A stretch of 64,000 nucleotides of DNA from Pseudomonas sp. GGS8 (GCF_024168645.1 NZ_JALJWF010000001.1:372001-436000), one strand, 5' to 3'; positions 50,896 through 63,624 are shown, counted from the stretch's first letter. Notes: generated from the sequence alone by a model not told the origin. Numbers and translations are program-made.

Positions 50896-51524
50896 TGACC
50901 CACCTCCTCCAGACCTGCCTTCTGCCAAGCCTTGAAGGCTGGCCATTGGTAAAGGGTTTCGACATAAGCTGCGTCGACCTCGGGCAGTTTCACTTGATAG
51001 GTGCGCAGACGGACGGCAATGGGTGCGAAAAACGCATCGACCAGGGTCGCGCCACCGAACAGGAACGGGCCGGGTTCAGTCGAGGCAGCACGACATTCAG
51101 CCCACAACGCCAGCATGCGCTCGATCTCGGCCTGAACCTCAGGTGGAGTCGGCGACAGCGGGGCATTGTGGCTCAGATCGAACGGCATATTGCCGCGCAT
51201 GGCGAAGAAACCGCTGTGCATCTGCGCACAGGCCGAACGCGCCTGGGCACGGGCGGCGGTGTCTTTGGGCCAGAGGCCGGCGTCGGGGAATTGCTCGGCC
51301 AGGTACTCGGCAATCGCCAGCGAATCGGCGATGGTGCCGTGTTCGGTGTTCAGCAGCGGGACTTTCCCGGTCGGCGAATGCTTGAGCACGCGCGCGCGAG
51401 TGTCCGACTGGTTCAGCTTGATCAGTTCTTCGGTGTAGGACGCCCCGGTCAAATCGAGGGCCAGCGCGGCGCGCAGGGACCAGGAAGAAAGCAATTTGTC
51501 GCCGATGATCAGGTGGAGGCTCAT
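50892..51524 (-). CDS. Glutathione S-transferase family protein
   Basis: 210 residues from ATG 51524 (MSLHLIIGDKLLSSWSLRAALAL). Thioredoxin-like N domain with the active-site Ser in SSWSLR and the cis-Pro GKVPLL; TIADSLAIAEYLAE binds the glutathione gamma-glutamyl group. An all-helical C domain follows. Coupled to the Nudix gene. Substrate unknown. Confidence 0.92.
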   Translation of the reverse strand: MSLHLIIGDKLLSSWSLRAALALDLTGASYTEELIKLNQSDTRARVLKHSPTGKVPLLNTEHGTIADSLAIAEYLAEQFPDAGLWPKDTAARAQARSACAQMHSGFFAMRGNMPFDLSHNAPLSPTPPEVQAEIERMLALWAECRAASTEPGPFLFGGATLVDAFFAPIAVRLRTYQVKLPEVDAAYVETLYQWPAFKAWQKAGLEEVGQ

Positions 51525-51581
51525 GTTCGGGACCTTTTGAATGAGGAAACAGGCCAGTCTATGCAGCGACTGGCACACCGT

Positions 51582-51678
51582 CATCGCGAGCAGGCTCGTT
51601 CCCACATTTGATCCTGCCGAACACAAATGTTGTATTCATTGGAGATCCACTGTGGGAGCGAGCCTGCTCGCGATTGCA
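51582..51678. repeat. REP doublet, outward/inward order reversed
   Basis: ATCGCGAGCAGGCTCGTTCCCACA on the left and TGTGGGAGCGAGCCTGCTCGCGAT on the right: the order of the two arms is the reverse of most doublets here. Between argJ and GST. Confidence 0.8.
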
Positions 51679-51699
51679 GCGACTCGGTCTAACGAGTGA

Positions 51700-52917
51700 T
51701 CAAGTACGGTACTCGGCGTTGATCTTCACGTATTCGTGGGACAGGTCGGTGGTCCAGATGGTTTCGCTGCAATCACCGCGACCCAGCTCGATGCGGATGG
51801 TGATCTCTTCCTGCTGCATCACCGCCGCGCCCTGGGCTTCGGTGTAGGTGGCAGCGCGCGCGCCACGGCTGGCGATGCACACCTCGCCAAGGAATACGTC
51901 GATCTTGCTCACGTCCAGGTTCGGCACACCGGCACGGCCCACGGCGGCCAGGATGCGGCCCCAGTTCGGATCGGAGGCGAACAGCGCCGTCTTGATCAGC
52001 GGCGAGTGGGCCACGGTGTAACCGACGTCCAGGCATTCCTGGTGATTGCCGCCGCCGTTGACTTCAACGGTGACGAACTTGGTCGCGCCTTCGCCGTCAC
52101 GCACGATGGCCTGGGCCACGTCCATGCACACTTCGAACACGGCCTGCTTCAACTTGGCGAACAATTCACCACTGGCGGAGGTGATTTCCGGCAGCGCCGC
52201 CTGACCGGTGGCGATCAGCATGCAGCAGTCGTTGGTCGAGGTGTCGCCGTCGATGGTGATGCGGTTGAACGACTTGTTGGCGCCGTCCAGCAACAGGCTT
52301 TGCAGCACCTCGCGGGAGACTTTGGCGTCGGTAGCGATATAGCCGAGCATGGTCGCCATGTTCGGACGGATCATCCCCGCGCCTTTGCTGATGCCGGTGA
52401 CAGTGATGGTCACACCGTCATGCTGGAACTGACGGCTGGCGCCCTTGGGCAGCGTGTCGGTGGTCATGATGCCGGTGGCGGCCGCTTCCCAGTTATTCTC
52501 CGACAGGTCATCGAGGGCCGCTTGCAGCGCACCTTCGATTTTCTCGACCGGCAACGGCTCACCGATTACACCGGTGGAGTACGGCAGCACCAGGCTTGCA
52601 TCAACACCGGTCAGCTCCGCCAGTTTGGCGCAGGTGCGCTCGGCGGCCGCCAGGCCTGGTTCGCCGGTGCCGGCATTGGCATTGCCGGTGTTGGTCAGCA
52701 AGTAACGTACCGGGCCTTGCACGCGTTGCTTGGCCAGAATCACGGGAGCGGCGCAAAAGGCGTTCAGGGTGAACACGCCCGCCACTGTGGAACCTTCGGC
52801 ACAGCGCATGACCACGACATCCTTGCGCCCCGGGCGCTTGATGCCGGCCGAGGCGATACCGAGTTCAAAACCGGCAACCGGGTGCAACGTTGGCAAAGGA
52901 CCAAGACCAACAGCCAT
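51700..52917 (-). CDS. argJ: Bifunctional glutamate N-acetyltransferase / ornithine acetyltransferase
   Basis: Arginine biosynthesis: recycles acetyl from N-acetylornithine to glutamate. 405 residues, made as a precursor that cleaves itself before Thr189 in RPNMATML; both halves are intact. TNTGNANAGTG and [10 protein letters not shown] line the active site. It follows secA on the same strand; a terminator at 52980-53012 separates them. Confidence 0.97.
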   Translation of the reverse strand: MAVGLGPLPTLHPVAGFELGIASAGIKRPGRKDVVVMRCAEGSTVAGVFTLNAFCAAPVILAKQRVQGPVRYLLTNTGNANAGTGEPGLAAAERTCAKLAELTGVDASLVLPYSTGVIGEPLPVEKIEGALQAALDDLSENNWEAAATGIMTTDTLPKGASRQFQHDGVTITVTGISKGAGMIRPNMATMLGYIATDAKVSREVLQSLLLDGANKSFNRITIDGDTSTNDCCMLIATGQAALPEITSASGELFAKLKQAVFEVCMDVAQAIVRDGEGATKFVTVEVNGGGNHQECLDVGYTVAHSPLIKTALFASDPNWGRILAAVGRAGVPNLDVSKIDVFLGEVCIASRGARAATYTEAQGAAVMQQEEITIRIELGRGDCSETIWTTDLSHEYVKINAEYRT

Positions 52918-52979
52918 GAATGCGCTCCTTAAAAAATGTTGTCTGCACCGTCATTGCGATAGACGGTGGTTTAAATGGC

Positions 52980-53012
52980 AAAACGCCGCGACGGCATAAG
53001 CCGGTCGCGGCG
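52980..53012 (-). terminator. Terminator after secA
   Basis: Stem CGCCGCGAC / GTCGCGGCG with inner GGC/GCC, followed on the minus strand by TTTTGCC. Confidence 0.75.
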
Positions 53013-53039
53013 CGGGTATTTCAGCGTTTGAAACGGGTT

Positions 53040-55775
<2,736 letters not shown>

Positions 55776-56082
55776 ATCGGCAGGATCTTCCACACTAAAG
55801 GGATGGAGGGCGGCCCCGTGAGTCGCCCGTGCAGCCCTCATGGCCGCATGCGAACGAGCATTCTACCCGGAAACGATGGTGAGGAAAGTGGCGTTATTCC
55901 ACGATGCATGCACTGCGCTGTGACGGGGCTCACTTAAAATAAGGGCTTTTTACTGAACTTCAACCCATCGAGGGTACAAGTTACTCGTTGATTTAATGGG
56001 TAAAGCGCTCGTAAAGCAATGGGTCGGGACCAGCGGGTGCTTTCTGTTACCATGGCCGTTCTGTTACTTCAGGTGTTCGATC
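55776..56082. other. 307-base divergent promoter region between secA and dciA
   Basis: Contains AT-rich stretches (ACTTAAAATAAGGGC near 55931) suitable for promoters on both strands. No gene or repeat recognised; an in-frame extension of dciA to 55996 lacks family resemblance. Confidence 0.5.
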
Positions 56083-56538
56083 ATGGCATTTCGCCCTCTC
56101 ACGGCCAGAGCACCCGCCGTTCTGCTTCGCGAAGCCAAACCGCTGAAAGCCATCTTTGGCCACGCTCAACGCCTGGGTCATTTACAACGTCTGGTGGAAA
56201 GCCAGCTGCAACCGGCCGCCCGCGAGCATTGCCATGTGGCGTCGTGGCGCGAAGGCAGTTTATTACTGATTGTCACCGACGGTCACTGGGCCACCCGCCT
56301 GCGCTACCAGCAAAAGCGTCTGCAACGCCAGTTACAGCTGTTCGACGAGTTCGCCAGCCTGACGCGGATTCTGTTCAAGGTGCAGCCGCCCACAGTTCAG
56401 CAAGGAGCGGTTGGGCATACCATGGACTTGTCGACGGATGCGGCGGCGACCATTCAGGCGACGGCTGACGGGATTACCGACCCGAACCTGCGGGCGGCCC
56501 TCGAACGCCTGGCGGCGCACGCCAAACCCAAGGCATGA
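56083..56538 (+). CDS. dciA: DciA-like (DUF721) replicative helicase loader
   Basis: 151 residues from ATG 56083 (MAFRPLTARAPAVLLREAKPL). KH-like DUF721 domain: VESQLQPAAREHCHVASWREGSLLLIVTDGHWATRLRYQ matches the family core; the C-terminal tail is disordered with a short helical motif. In bacteria without DnaC, as in Pseudomonas, DciA helps load DnaB. Location opposite secA matches PA4405. Confidence 0.85.
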   Translation: MAFRPLTARAPAVLLREAKPLKAIFGHAQRLGHLQRLVESQLQPAAREHCHVASWREGSLLLIVTDGHWATRLRYQQKRLQRQLQLFDEFASLTRILFKVQPPTVQQGAVGHTMDLSTDAAATIQATADGITDPNLRAALERLAAHAKPKA

Positions 56539-56548
56539 CATAGCCCCA

Positions 56549-56639
56549 TGTGGGAGCGAGCCTGCTCGCGATAGCGGTGTATCAGTCAACATATGCGTTG
56601 AATGTCAGGCCGCAATCGCGAGCAGGCTCGCTCCCACAT
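56549..56639. repeat. REP doublet between dciA and the DUF853 gene
   Basis: ATGTGGGAGCGAGCCTGCTC and the inverted GAGCAGGCTCGCTCCCACAT, around a 50-base centre, between convergent genes. Confidence 0.85.
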
Positions 56640-56657
56640 ATTGACTGTGTACACTCG

Positions 56658-58145
56658 CTAGCGGCGTTTGTTGCCACCAAGCAATGACCCCATCAAACCA
56701 CGTACCAATTGTCGGCCCAGTTGATTGGCCGCCTGTCGCATCGCCGATTTCAGTGCCTGCCCTGCCGCCGTACCGAGGAATTCCCCGGCCTGTTCGGTGA
56801 AACTCGGCTCTTTGGGTGCAGGTTTTCCCGGCGCGGTTTCAGGCTCTGGCGCCAGCCCCTTGCGTCCCATCAGCACTTCATAGGCCGATTCGCGATCGAT
56901 CGGCTTGTCATAGCGCCCCTTGAACGGCGAACCGGCGATCAGCACCGTACGTTCCGTCTCGGTCAACGGCCCGATCCGCGATTGCGGCGGCGCGACCAAT
57001 ACCCGCTGGACCATGCCGGGCGTGCCCTTGTCCTGCAAGGTGCCGACCAACGCCTCGCCGATCCCCAGCTCAGTCAACACCGACAAGGCGTCAAATGCCG
57101 GGTTCGGCCGGAAGCCCTCGGCCACTGCACGCAGGGATTTCTGTTCTTTGGCGGTGAACGCGCGCAAGCCGTGCTGAACACGCAGGCCCAACTGAGCCAG
57201 CACATCATCCGGCAAGTCGCCCGGTGATTGGGTGACGAAATACACACCCACGCCTTTCGAACGGATCAGACGGACAACCTGTTCCAGACGATCCTGCAAC
57301 GCCTTGGGCGTACCGGCAAACAGCAAGTGCGCCTCGTCGAAAAACAGCGCCAGCAGCGGTTTCTCCGCATCACCGCGCTCCGGCAGTTGCTCGAACAGTT
57401 CGGCCAGCAACCACAAAAGGAACGTCGCATAGACCTTCGGCGCTTCGTGCACCAGACGGCTGGCGTCGAGCAAGTGAATGCGCCCGCGACCATCCACGGC
57501 CGGTTGCAACATGTCTTCCAGTTGCAGCGCCGGCTCGCCGAACAACGCCTCGGCGCCTTGCTGTTCCAGCGTTGCCAAACGGCGCAACAGGGCCTGGCTG
57601 GAGCCGGTGGTCATCAGTGCGGCGTCATCGCCCAGCAACTCGGGGTTATCGCGCAGATGATTGAGCAGCGCCTTCAAATCCTTCAAATCCAGCAGTAACA
57701 GCCCTTCGCGGTCAGCCACCTTGAACGCGGCATACAGTGCCGACTGCTGACTGTCGGTCAGCTCCAGCAGGCTGCCAAGCAGCAACGGCCCCATTTCGCT
57801 CAAGGTGGTGCGCAGTGGATGACCCGATTGACCGTGAATGTCCCACAGGGTTACCGGATAGGCCTGAGGCTTATGGTTCAGCCAGGGCATGCCGGCGATC
57901 CGCTCCGCGACCTTGCCTTGAGGGTTGCCGGCGGCGCCCAGGCCGCACAAGTCGCCTTTGATGTCCGCCGCGAATACTGCCACGCCTGCATCGCTGAACG
58001 CTTCGGCCAGACGCTGCAACGTAACGGTTTTACCGGTCCCGGTAGCGCCCGCTACCAAACCGTGACGGTTCGCCAGGCGCATGGCCTGGGCGATTGGCTG
58101 GCCCGCGAGGTCAGCGCCGATAACGAGTTGCGATGAGTCAGGCAT
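56658..58145 (-). CDS. HerA-like ATPase (DUF853)
   Basis: 495 residues from ATG 58145 (MPDSSQLVIGADLAGQPI). Walker A GATGTGKT at 33-40, Walker B LALFFDEAHLLF near residue 240, YFVTQSPGDLPDDVL, then an Ala/Pro-rich linker and a helical C-terminal tail ending LMGSLLGGNKRR. Related to HerA/FtsK motors. Two other ATGs within 45 bases upstream are possible starts. Cellular role not established; it stands alone with a REP doublet downstream. Confidence 0.88.
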   Translation of the reverse strand: MPDSSQLVIGADLAGQPIAQAMRLANRHGLVAGATGTGKTVTLQRLAEAFSDAGVAVFAADIKGDLCGLGAAGNPQGKVAERIAGMPWLNHKPQAYPVTLWDIHGQSGHPLRTTLSEMGPLLLGSLLELTDSQQSALYAAFKVADREGLLLLDLKDLKALLNHLRDNPELLGDDAALMTTGSSQALLRRLATLEQQGAEALFGEPALQLEDMLQPAVDGRGRIHLLDASRLVHEAPKVYATFLLWLLAELFEQLPERGDAEKPLLALFFDEAHLLFAGTPKALQDRLEQVVRLIRSKGVGVYFVTQSPGDLPDDVLAQLGLRVQHGLRAFTAKEQKSLRAVAEGFRPNPAFDALSVLTELGIGEALVGTLQDKGTPGMVQRVLVAPPQSRIGPLTETERTVLIAGSPFKGRYDKPIDRESAYEVLMGRKGLAPEPETAPGKPAPKEPSFTEQAGEFLGTAAGQALKSAMRQAANQLGRQLVRGLMGSLLGGNKRR

Positions 58146-58329
58146 TTTGTCACCCATGGTTAATCTTTGATCCTTCATGGCCGATAACAACCGAGAGACC
58201 AGACTGAAAATAGCGTCGGTAATTCCCTAAGGAGAGACGGAAATATCAGCTTACTTTCATCACTGCCCATTTTGCGCGCCTTTGTAAAAGCACGCCCTGG
58301 ACATTAAGACTTTAGCGGACCCCCAAGCC

Positions 58330-60219
58330 ATGAATAAAAATCTGCGCTTCAGCCATAAAATACTGCTTGCCGCCGCCCTGATCGTTATTTCTGCCTTCGC
58401 CTCCTTCACGCTGTACAACGACTATTTGCAGCGCAATGCGATTCGTGAAGATCTGGATAACTATCTCACCGAGATGGGAGACGTCACCGCCAACAACATC
58501 CAGAGTTGGCTGGCCGGTCGTATCCTGCTGGTAGAGAACCTCGCTCAAAACATTGCCATCAACCCCGAACAATCCAACGTCGTCAGTCTGCTTGAACAAA
58601 ATGCTTTGGCATCGACCTTCATGGCCAGGTACCTGGGTGATGCCAGCGGCAACTTCATCAACCGCCCGGACTCCAAGATGCCGGACGGCTACGATCCCAG
58701 AGTTCGCCCTTGGTACAAAGGCGCGGAAAACAGCAACGGCTCGACGCTGACCGAACCTTACGTAGATGCGGCGACCGGTCAAACCATCATCTCCATTGCC
58801 ACCGCTTCGAAAAAATCGGGGAAAAGCGTGGGGGTGGTAGGCGGTGACTTGAGCCTGAAAACCCTGATCGACACCCTGATCGCGCGCGATTTCGGCGGCA
58901 TGGGCTATGCCTTTCTGGTCAGCGCCGACGGCAAGATCCTGGTTCACCCGGACAAAGCCCTGGTGATGAAGTCCCTGAGCGAGGCGTACCCGAAAAATAC
59001 CCCACGCATTAGCAGCAGCTTCACTGAAGTGGACGTCGACGGCAAAACCCGCATCGTCTCTTTCACCCCGATCAAAGGCTTGCCGTCGGTCAATTGGTAC
59101 ATCGGCCTGTCGGTGGACAAGGACAAAGCCTTCTCCATGCTCAGCGAATTCCGCGCCTCGGCGGTCGTCGCGACGGTCATTGCCGTGGCCATCATCATCG
59201 CCCTGCTGGGCATGCTGATCCGCATCCTGATCCAGCCGCTGCACGTCATGACCCGCGCCATGGAAGACATCGCCGACGGCGAGGGCGACCTGACCAAACG
59301 CCTGACCATCCAGAATCAGGACGAATTCGGCATCCTAGGCACAGCGTTCAACCGTTTCGTGGAACGGATTCATACCTCGATCCGCGAAGTGTCCTCGGCC
59401 ACCGGCCAGGTCAACGAAGTGGCCTTGCGGGTGGTGGCGGCCTCGAACTCGTCGATGTTCAACTCCGACCAGCAAGCCTCGCGCACCAGCAGCGTCGCCG
59501 CGGCAATCAACCAGCTCGGCGCCGCCGCCCAGGAAATCGCCCGCAACGCCGCTCAGGCATCGAACCAGGCCAGCGATGCCCGCAGCCTGGCCGAAGACGG
59601 CCAGCAAGTGGTGGATCGCAGCATTGCCGCGATGAATCAGCTGTCGAGCATGCTCAGCGCTTCGAGCACCAACATCGAATCGCTGAACAGCAAAACCGTG
59701 AACATCGGGCAGATTCTCGAAGTGATCACCAGCATCTCCCAGCAAACCAACCTGCTGGCGCTCAACGCCGCCATCGAAGCGGCACGGGCCGGTGAAGCCG
59801 GACGCGGTTTTGCCGTGGTGGCCGACGAAGTGCGCAACTTGGCGCACCGCACACAGGAATCGGCGCAACAGGTGCAGACCATGATCGAGGAGCTGCAAGT
59901 CGGCGCCCGCGAATCCGTCAGCACCATGAGCGATAGCCAGCGGCACAGCCAGGACAGCGTGGAAATCGCTAACCTGGCCGGCGAGCGCTTGAACAGCGTG
60001 ACATTGCGCATCGGCGAAATCGACGGCATGAACCAGTCGGTGGCCACGGCGACCGAGGAACAAACGGCGGTGGTCGAGTCGATCAACGTGGACATCACTG
60101 AGATCAACACGCTGAACCAGGAAGGCGTGGAAAACCTGCAATCGACCTTGCGGGCGTGCTCGGACCTTGAGCAACAGGCCTCGCGCTTGAAGCAATTGGT
60201 GGGCAGTTTCCGTATCTAG
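58330..60219 (+). CDS. Methyl-accepting chemotaxis protein with dCACHE sensor
   Basis: 629 residues. Helix 10-30, dCACHE periplasmic domain about 35-275 ([47 protein letters not shown]), helix 278-300, HAMP 300-350, and a signalling tip near 490 ([42 protein letters not shown]). The sensor resembles PctA/PctB-type amino-acid receptors but the ligand cannot be read. Ribosome-binding site is weak. No che genes nearby. Confidence 0.93.
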   Translation: MNKNLRFSHKILLAAALIVISAFASFTLYNDYLQRNAIREDLDNYLTEMGDVTANNIQSWLAGRILLVENLAQNIAINPEQSNVVSLLEQNALASTFMARYLGDASGNFINRPDSKMPDGYDPRVRPWYKGAENSNGSTLTEPYVDAATGQTIISIATASKKSGKSVGVVGGDLSLKTLIDTLIARDFGGMGYAFLVSADGKILVHPDKALVMKSLSEAYPKNTPRISSSFTEVDVDGKTRIVSFTPIKGLPSVNWYIGLSVDKDKAFSMLSEFRASAVVATVIAVAIIIALLGMLIRILIQPLHVMTRAMEDIADGEGDLTKRLTIQNQDEFGILGTAFNRFVERIHTSIREVSSATGQVNEVALRVVAASNSSMFNSDQQASRTSSVAAAINQLGAAAQEIARNAAQASNQASDARSLAEDGQQVVDRSIAAMNQLSSMLSASSTNIESLNSKTVNIGQILEVITSISQQTNLLALNAAIEAARAGEAGRGFAVVADEVRNLAHRTQESAQQVQTMIEELQVGARESVSTMSDSQRHSQDSVEIANLAGERLNSVTLRIGEIDGMNQSVATATEEQTAVVESINVDITEINTLNQEGVENLQSTLRACSDLEQQASRLKQLVGSFRI

Positions 60220-60231
60220 CGTCTGAACTGG

Positions 60232-60307
60232 CCTCTTCGCGGGCAAGCCTCGCTCCTACACAGGTATATGTGAACCTGTAGAAGCGAGGCTTGCCCGCGA
60301 AGGCGTC
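60232..60307. repeat. REP doublet, CTCCTACA variant
   Basis: CCTCTTCGCGGGCAAGCCTCGCTCCTACA and its inverted copy TGTAGAAGCGAGGCTTGCCCGCGAAGG, a diverged class with TCCTACA in place of TCCCACA. Lies between the chemoreceptor and the glycosyltransferase gene. Confidence 0.8.
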
Positions 60308-60421
60308 CATCCAGCCCCCATAAAATCCCGCTGCATCCCCCCACCGCAAAACCCAACCGAACATCTATCCTTCATATAGGTCAACCAAAGGGAGCACATC
60401 GAACCCGGAGGGATGTTCATC

Positions 60422-61534
60422 GTGCATATCGCTGACATAACCATGTTCTACGCCCCTGCCAGCGGTGGCGTGCGCACTTATCTGGATGCCAAACACCGTC
60501 GTTTGGGCATCAAACCCGGCATTTGCCATAGCTTGCTGATCCCAGGGGCGCATTTGAGTGAACGGGATGGCATTTACACGGTTCCGGCCCCCGCCCTGCC
60601 TTTCGGCAAGGGGTATCGCTTCCCCCTCCGTCTCGGGCCGTGGCGCAATGTTCTGCGAGATTTACAGCCCGATCTGATTGAAGTCGGCGACCCTTACCTG
60701 ACCGCCTGGGCCGCATTGGACGCCAAGCGGCAACTTGATGTGCCGGTGATCGGCTTTTATCACTCCGACCTGCCGATGCTGGTCAGTAACCGCATGGGCA
60801 ACTGGGTTACACCCAATGTCGAAGCTTATGTCAGCAAACTCTATGGCAACTTCGACCGGGTTCTGGCGCCGAGTCAGGTCATGGCCGACAAACTGATCGG
60901 GCTGGGGGTGAAGAACGTTTTCGTACAACCCCTGGGTGTCGACCTGCAAACCTTCAACCCCGCTGTACGGGATCCAGGCCTGCGGGCCGAATTGGGCATC
61001 GATGAAAACACTCACCTGCTGATCTTCGCCGGCCGTGGCTCCAAAGAAAAAAACCTGCCGGTGCTGCTCAATTGCATGAAACGCCTGGGGCGTCGTTACC
61101 ACCTGTTGCTGGTCGGTTCCTCGATGCCGACCCTGGTGCCGCGCAATGTCACCGTCCTCAATGAGTTCTGCCCGGCGGCGCAAGTCGCGCGCCTGATGGC
61201 CAGTGCCGACGCGCTGGTGCATGCCGGCGATCAGGAAACCTTTGGCCTGGTCGTCCTTGAAGCCATGGCCAGCGGCATTCCGGTGGTCGCCGTGGCGGCC
61301 GGGGCTTTTCAGGAGATTGTCACCGATCAATGCGGCCTGCTTTGTATACCGAACAATCCAGTGGCGATGGCCAACACCGTACGTGAGCTGTTCAGCCAGG
61401 GCAGCGCCGCATTGGGCAAGCAGGCCCGCCGACATGTAGAACAACATTACGCCTGGGACACAGTGGTCCACAGCCTGCTGGGGCACTATCACGCCGTACT
61501 CGGCACGCAATGGCCGCTGATCGCCAATGGCTGA
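60422..61534 (+). CDS. GT4-family glycosyltransferase
   Basis: 370 residues. Start set at GTG 60422: the GGAGGG at 60407-60412 abuts the ATG at 60413 with no spacing but lies nine bases before the GTG, and HIADITMFYAPASGGVRTYL is the natural N terminus. GT-B fold: N-terminal acceptor domain (FYHSDLP, APSQVMADKL), C-terminal donor domain with FAGRGSKEKNLPVLL and the E-x7-E motif ETFGLVVLEAMASGIPVV. Cytoplasmic. First of three overlapping genes; donor and acceptor unknown. Confidence 0.9.
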   Translation: MHIADITMFYAPASGGVRTYLDAKHRRLGIKPGICHSLLIPGAHLSERDGIYTVPAPALPFGKGYRFPLRLGPWRNVLRDLQPDLIEVGDPYLTAWAALDAKRQLDVPVIGFYHSDLPMLVSNRMGNWVTPNVEAYVSKLYGNFDRVLAPSQVMADKLIGLGVKNVFVQPLGVDLQTFNPAVRDPGLRAELGIDENTHLLIFAGRGSKEKNLPVLLNCMKRLGRRYHLLLVGSSMPTLVPRNVTVLNEFCPAAQVARLMASADALVHAGDQETFGLVVLEAMASGIPVVAVAAGAFQEIVTDQCGLLCIPNNPVAMANTVRELFSQGSAALGKQARRHVEQHYAWDTVVHSLLGHYHAVLGTQWPLIANG

Positions 61535-62303
61535 GCCCATGAACGCGCCCAGTGTGTTGTTGGTGCTACACGACGTTGCGCCGCAAACCTGGCCCGACTA
61601 CCAGGCTTTCGTCGAAGCCGTCGACGCGCTGGCTGAAGTGCCGATGACCTGGCTGGTGGTGCCGAACTTCCATAAACATAACGACCTCGACGCCTATCCG
61701 GCATTTCGACGTTTGCTGAGCCATCGTGTCGCTCGCGGCGACGAACTGGCACTGCACGGTTACTACCATTGCGATGACGGGCCGAATCCCACCACTCCCC
61801 GAGACTGGTTCATGCGCCGGATCTATACCCATGAAGGCGAATTCTACGACCTGCCTCTTGAAGCCGCCCTCACCCGTCTGCGTGCCGGAATCGAGGTATT
61901 CCATCGTTACAATTGGCCGCTCGAAGGCTTCGTCGCCCCCGCCTGGCTGATGAGCGAAGGCACCCGCCAGGCCTTGCGTCAGTTACCGCTGCGCTACACC
62001 AGCGATTCGCAGCACCTGTATCGTTTGCCGGATTTCACCGCAATCGATGCCCCCGGCCTGGTCTGGAGCGCGCGCAGTGCCTGGCGCCGTGGCCTGTCGA
62101 AAATCGTCAGCGATCAGCGCGAACAGCGCTGGCGCCAGGCGCCGGTGATTCGCCTCGGCCTGCACCCGGTGGACATGCGTCATGAGTTCTCGCGTCATTA
62201 TTGGCTGCAACTCCTCAAGCGTTTGCTCGACGAGGGCCGTGTGCCGATGACCAAGGCCAACTGGCTGTCGCTGCAACACGACCTCGTTGGTCGCGCCGCA
62301 TGA
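61527..62303 (+). CDS. DUF2334-type polysaccharide deacetylase
   Basis: 258 residues, (beta/alpha) deacetylase fold. LVLHDVAPQTW carries the catalytic Asp, DELALHGYYHC the HxxxH zinc pair, FVAPAWLMS and IRLGLHPVDM the remaining active-site loops. No signal peptide, so it acts in the cytoplasm. It overlaps the glycosyltransferase gene by eight bases and the next gene by four. It probably removes N-acetyl from the sugar added by the first enzyme; inferred. A second ATG at codon 5 (61539) is possible. Confidence 0.85.
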   Translation: MAEPMNAPSVLLVLHDVAPQTWPDYQAFVEAVDALAEVPMTWLVVPNFHKHNDLDAYPAFRRLLSHRVARGDELALHGYYHCDDGPNPTTPRDWFMRRIYTHEGEFYDLPLEAALTRLRAGIEVFHRYNWPLEGFVAPAWLMSEGTRQALRQLPLRYTSDSQHLYRLPDFTAIDAPGLVWSARSAWRRGLSKIVSDQREQRWRQAPVIRLGLHPVDMRHEFSRHYWLQLLKRLLDEGRVPMTKANWLSLQHDLVGRAA

Positions 62304-63295
62304 GCCGCGGGATTCTGCTGGTCATCGCCCTGCTCGCTGCGGTGCTCATCCCCTCGTTGTTGGGCGGCGGCGAGACATGGTCACGGCTGCAACGCTTCCC
62401 GCTGGAATGGCTGCTGATCATGTTCGGCATGATCCTGTTGTGCTGGATGATCAACACCCTGCGCTTGCGCCTGTTGCTGGGCGATCAGAGTGACAAGGTG
62501 AGCCGCCTCAAAAGCCTCGGGGTGGTGATGTCCGCCGAGTTCGCCTACTGCGCCACCCCCGGCGGCAGTGGCGGACCGCTGACCATCATGGCCCTGCTGG
62601 CTCGACACGGTGTGCGGCCAGCCAGGGGCAGCGCCGTGTTCGCCATGGACCAGTTGAGCGACCTGCTGTTTTTCCTCTGCGCACTGTGCGGGATTCTGAT
62701 TTATGCATTGTTCCAGCACCTCAGTCAGCGCATGGAGTGGCTGCTGACTGTCAGCGCCATCTCGATGTTCGTTGGGCTGTTCAGTTGCGCGGTGGTGGCT
62801 CGCTACCACCGCTCACTGATTCGCCTGAGCGGTCGGTTGCTCGCCCACCTCAATGTCAAAGAGGCGACTCGGCTTCGCTGGGCGCGAAAGCTCCTGCACT
62901 TCCTGGCGGCGTTCACTGACACACTGAAGTTACCCTTTCAGACGTTGATCACCGTGTTTGCCCTGACCTGCCTGCATTGGGTCTTGCGGTATAGCGTGCT
63001 GTATCTGGCGTTGCGCGGGCTGGGCGTGGATTTGCAGTGGGCCTGGTGCTTTCTGATCCAGATGCTGTCATTGAGTGCGGGGCAATTCAGTCTGTTGCCG
63101 GGCGGTGCCGGGGCGGCGGAACTGACGTCGGCGGCGCTGCTGGCGCCCATGGTGGGGAAATCCACCGCAGCGGCGGCGATTCTGATCTGGCGGACAGTGA
63201 CCTATTACTTCTATCTGGTGGTCGGTGGCCCGGTGTTTCTGCTGATGCTCGGGCGGCCATTGCTGAAAAAGCTGATGAAATTCAAGCAAGCTTAA
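62300..63295 (+). CDS. Flippase-like membrane protein (YbhN/lysylphosphatidylglycerol synthase TM family)
   Basis: 331 residues from ATG 62300, overlapping the deacetylase stop as ATGA. Seven to eight membrane helices; EFAYCATPGGSGGPLTI, FAMDQLSDLLFFL and the SAGQFSLLPGGAGAAEL segment are hallmarks of the UPF0104/AglD family, which includes the flippase domain of MprF. It lacks the aminoacyltransferase domain. It may move the product of the two preceding enzymes across the membrane; inferred. Confidence 0.85.
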   Translation: MSRGILLVIALLAAVLIPSLLGGGETWSRLQRFPLEWLLIMFGMILLCWMINTLRLRLLLGDQSDKVSRLKSLGVVMSAEFAYCATPGGSGGPLTIMALLARHGVRPARGSAVFAMDQLSDLLFFLCALCGILIYALFQHLSQRMEWLLTVSAISMFVGLFSCAVVARYHRSLIRLSGRLLAHLNVKEATRLRWARKLLHFLAAFTDTLKLPFQTLITVFALTCLHWVLRYSVLYLALRGLGVDLQWAWCFLIQMLSLSAGQFSLLPGGAGAAELTSAALLAPMVGKSTAAAAILIWRTVTYYFYLVVGGPVFLLMLGRPLLKKLMKFKQA

Positions 63296-63302
63296 AGATC
63301 AT

Positions 63303-63442
63303 CTGTGGCGAGGGGGCTTGTCGGAACGCCGCACCGCCCCGTTCGGCGGCGCAGCCGTCGCAAGATCAGCACGCAAGGTCTACCTGAAAGAGTGCCGGGG
63401 CCGCTTCGCAGCCCAACGGGGGCAAGCGCCCTCACCACAGGG
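63303..63442. repeat. REP doublet, mosaic of two classes
   Basis: Left end CTGTGGCGAGGGGGCTTGTC runs into CGGAACGCCGCACCG, the variant block seen at 15227-15329; right end GGGGGCAAGCGCCCTCACCACAG. Relative of the doublet at 2419-2513. Between the flippase-like gene and the small gene at 63448. Confidence 0.8.
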
Positions 63443-63447
63443 TCTTT

Positions 63448-63624
63448 TCAGGCCCCGCTGGCTGTATCGTCAGAATCGTCCTGCAACTGCTCCCACAACT
63501 CGGCGGCACCGGGAAACTCCGTGCCGTCTTCGGGGCTCAGGTCATCCGGGTCGTAGCGGCTCAAACATCCCTCACCCAATGTGGCGGGCGCCTTGGAAGT
63601 GGCTTTGTCCAGCGGATCGGCCAT
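63448..63624 (-). CDS. Small acidic protein of unknown function
   Basis: 58 residues from ATG 63624 (MADPLDKATSKAPATLGEG). GAGG lies nine bases before this ATG; the ATG two codons earlier would be too close. Strongly acidic, probably disordered C-terminal half (DPDDLSPEDGTEFPGAAELW, then DDSDD). No recognised domain. It follows purU on the same strand. Confidence 0.6.
   Translation of the reverse strand: MADPLDKATSKAPATLGEGCLSRYDPDDLSPEDGTEFPGAAELWEQLQDDSDDTASGA

Noticed and set aside
60308..60421. Pho box before the glycosyltransferase trio
   Set aside because: Looked for CTGTCAT-type direct repeats, since phosphate starvation often induces glycolipid genes; only a single weak half-match was present.
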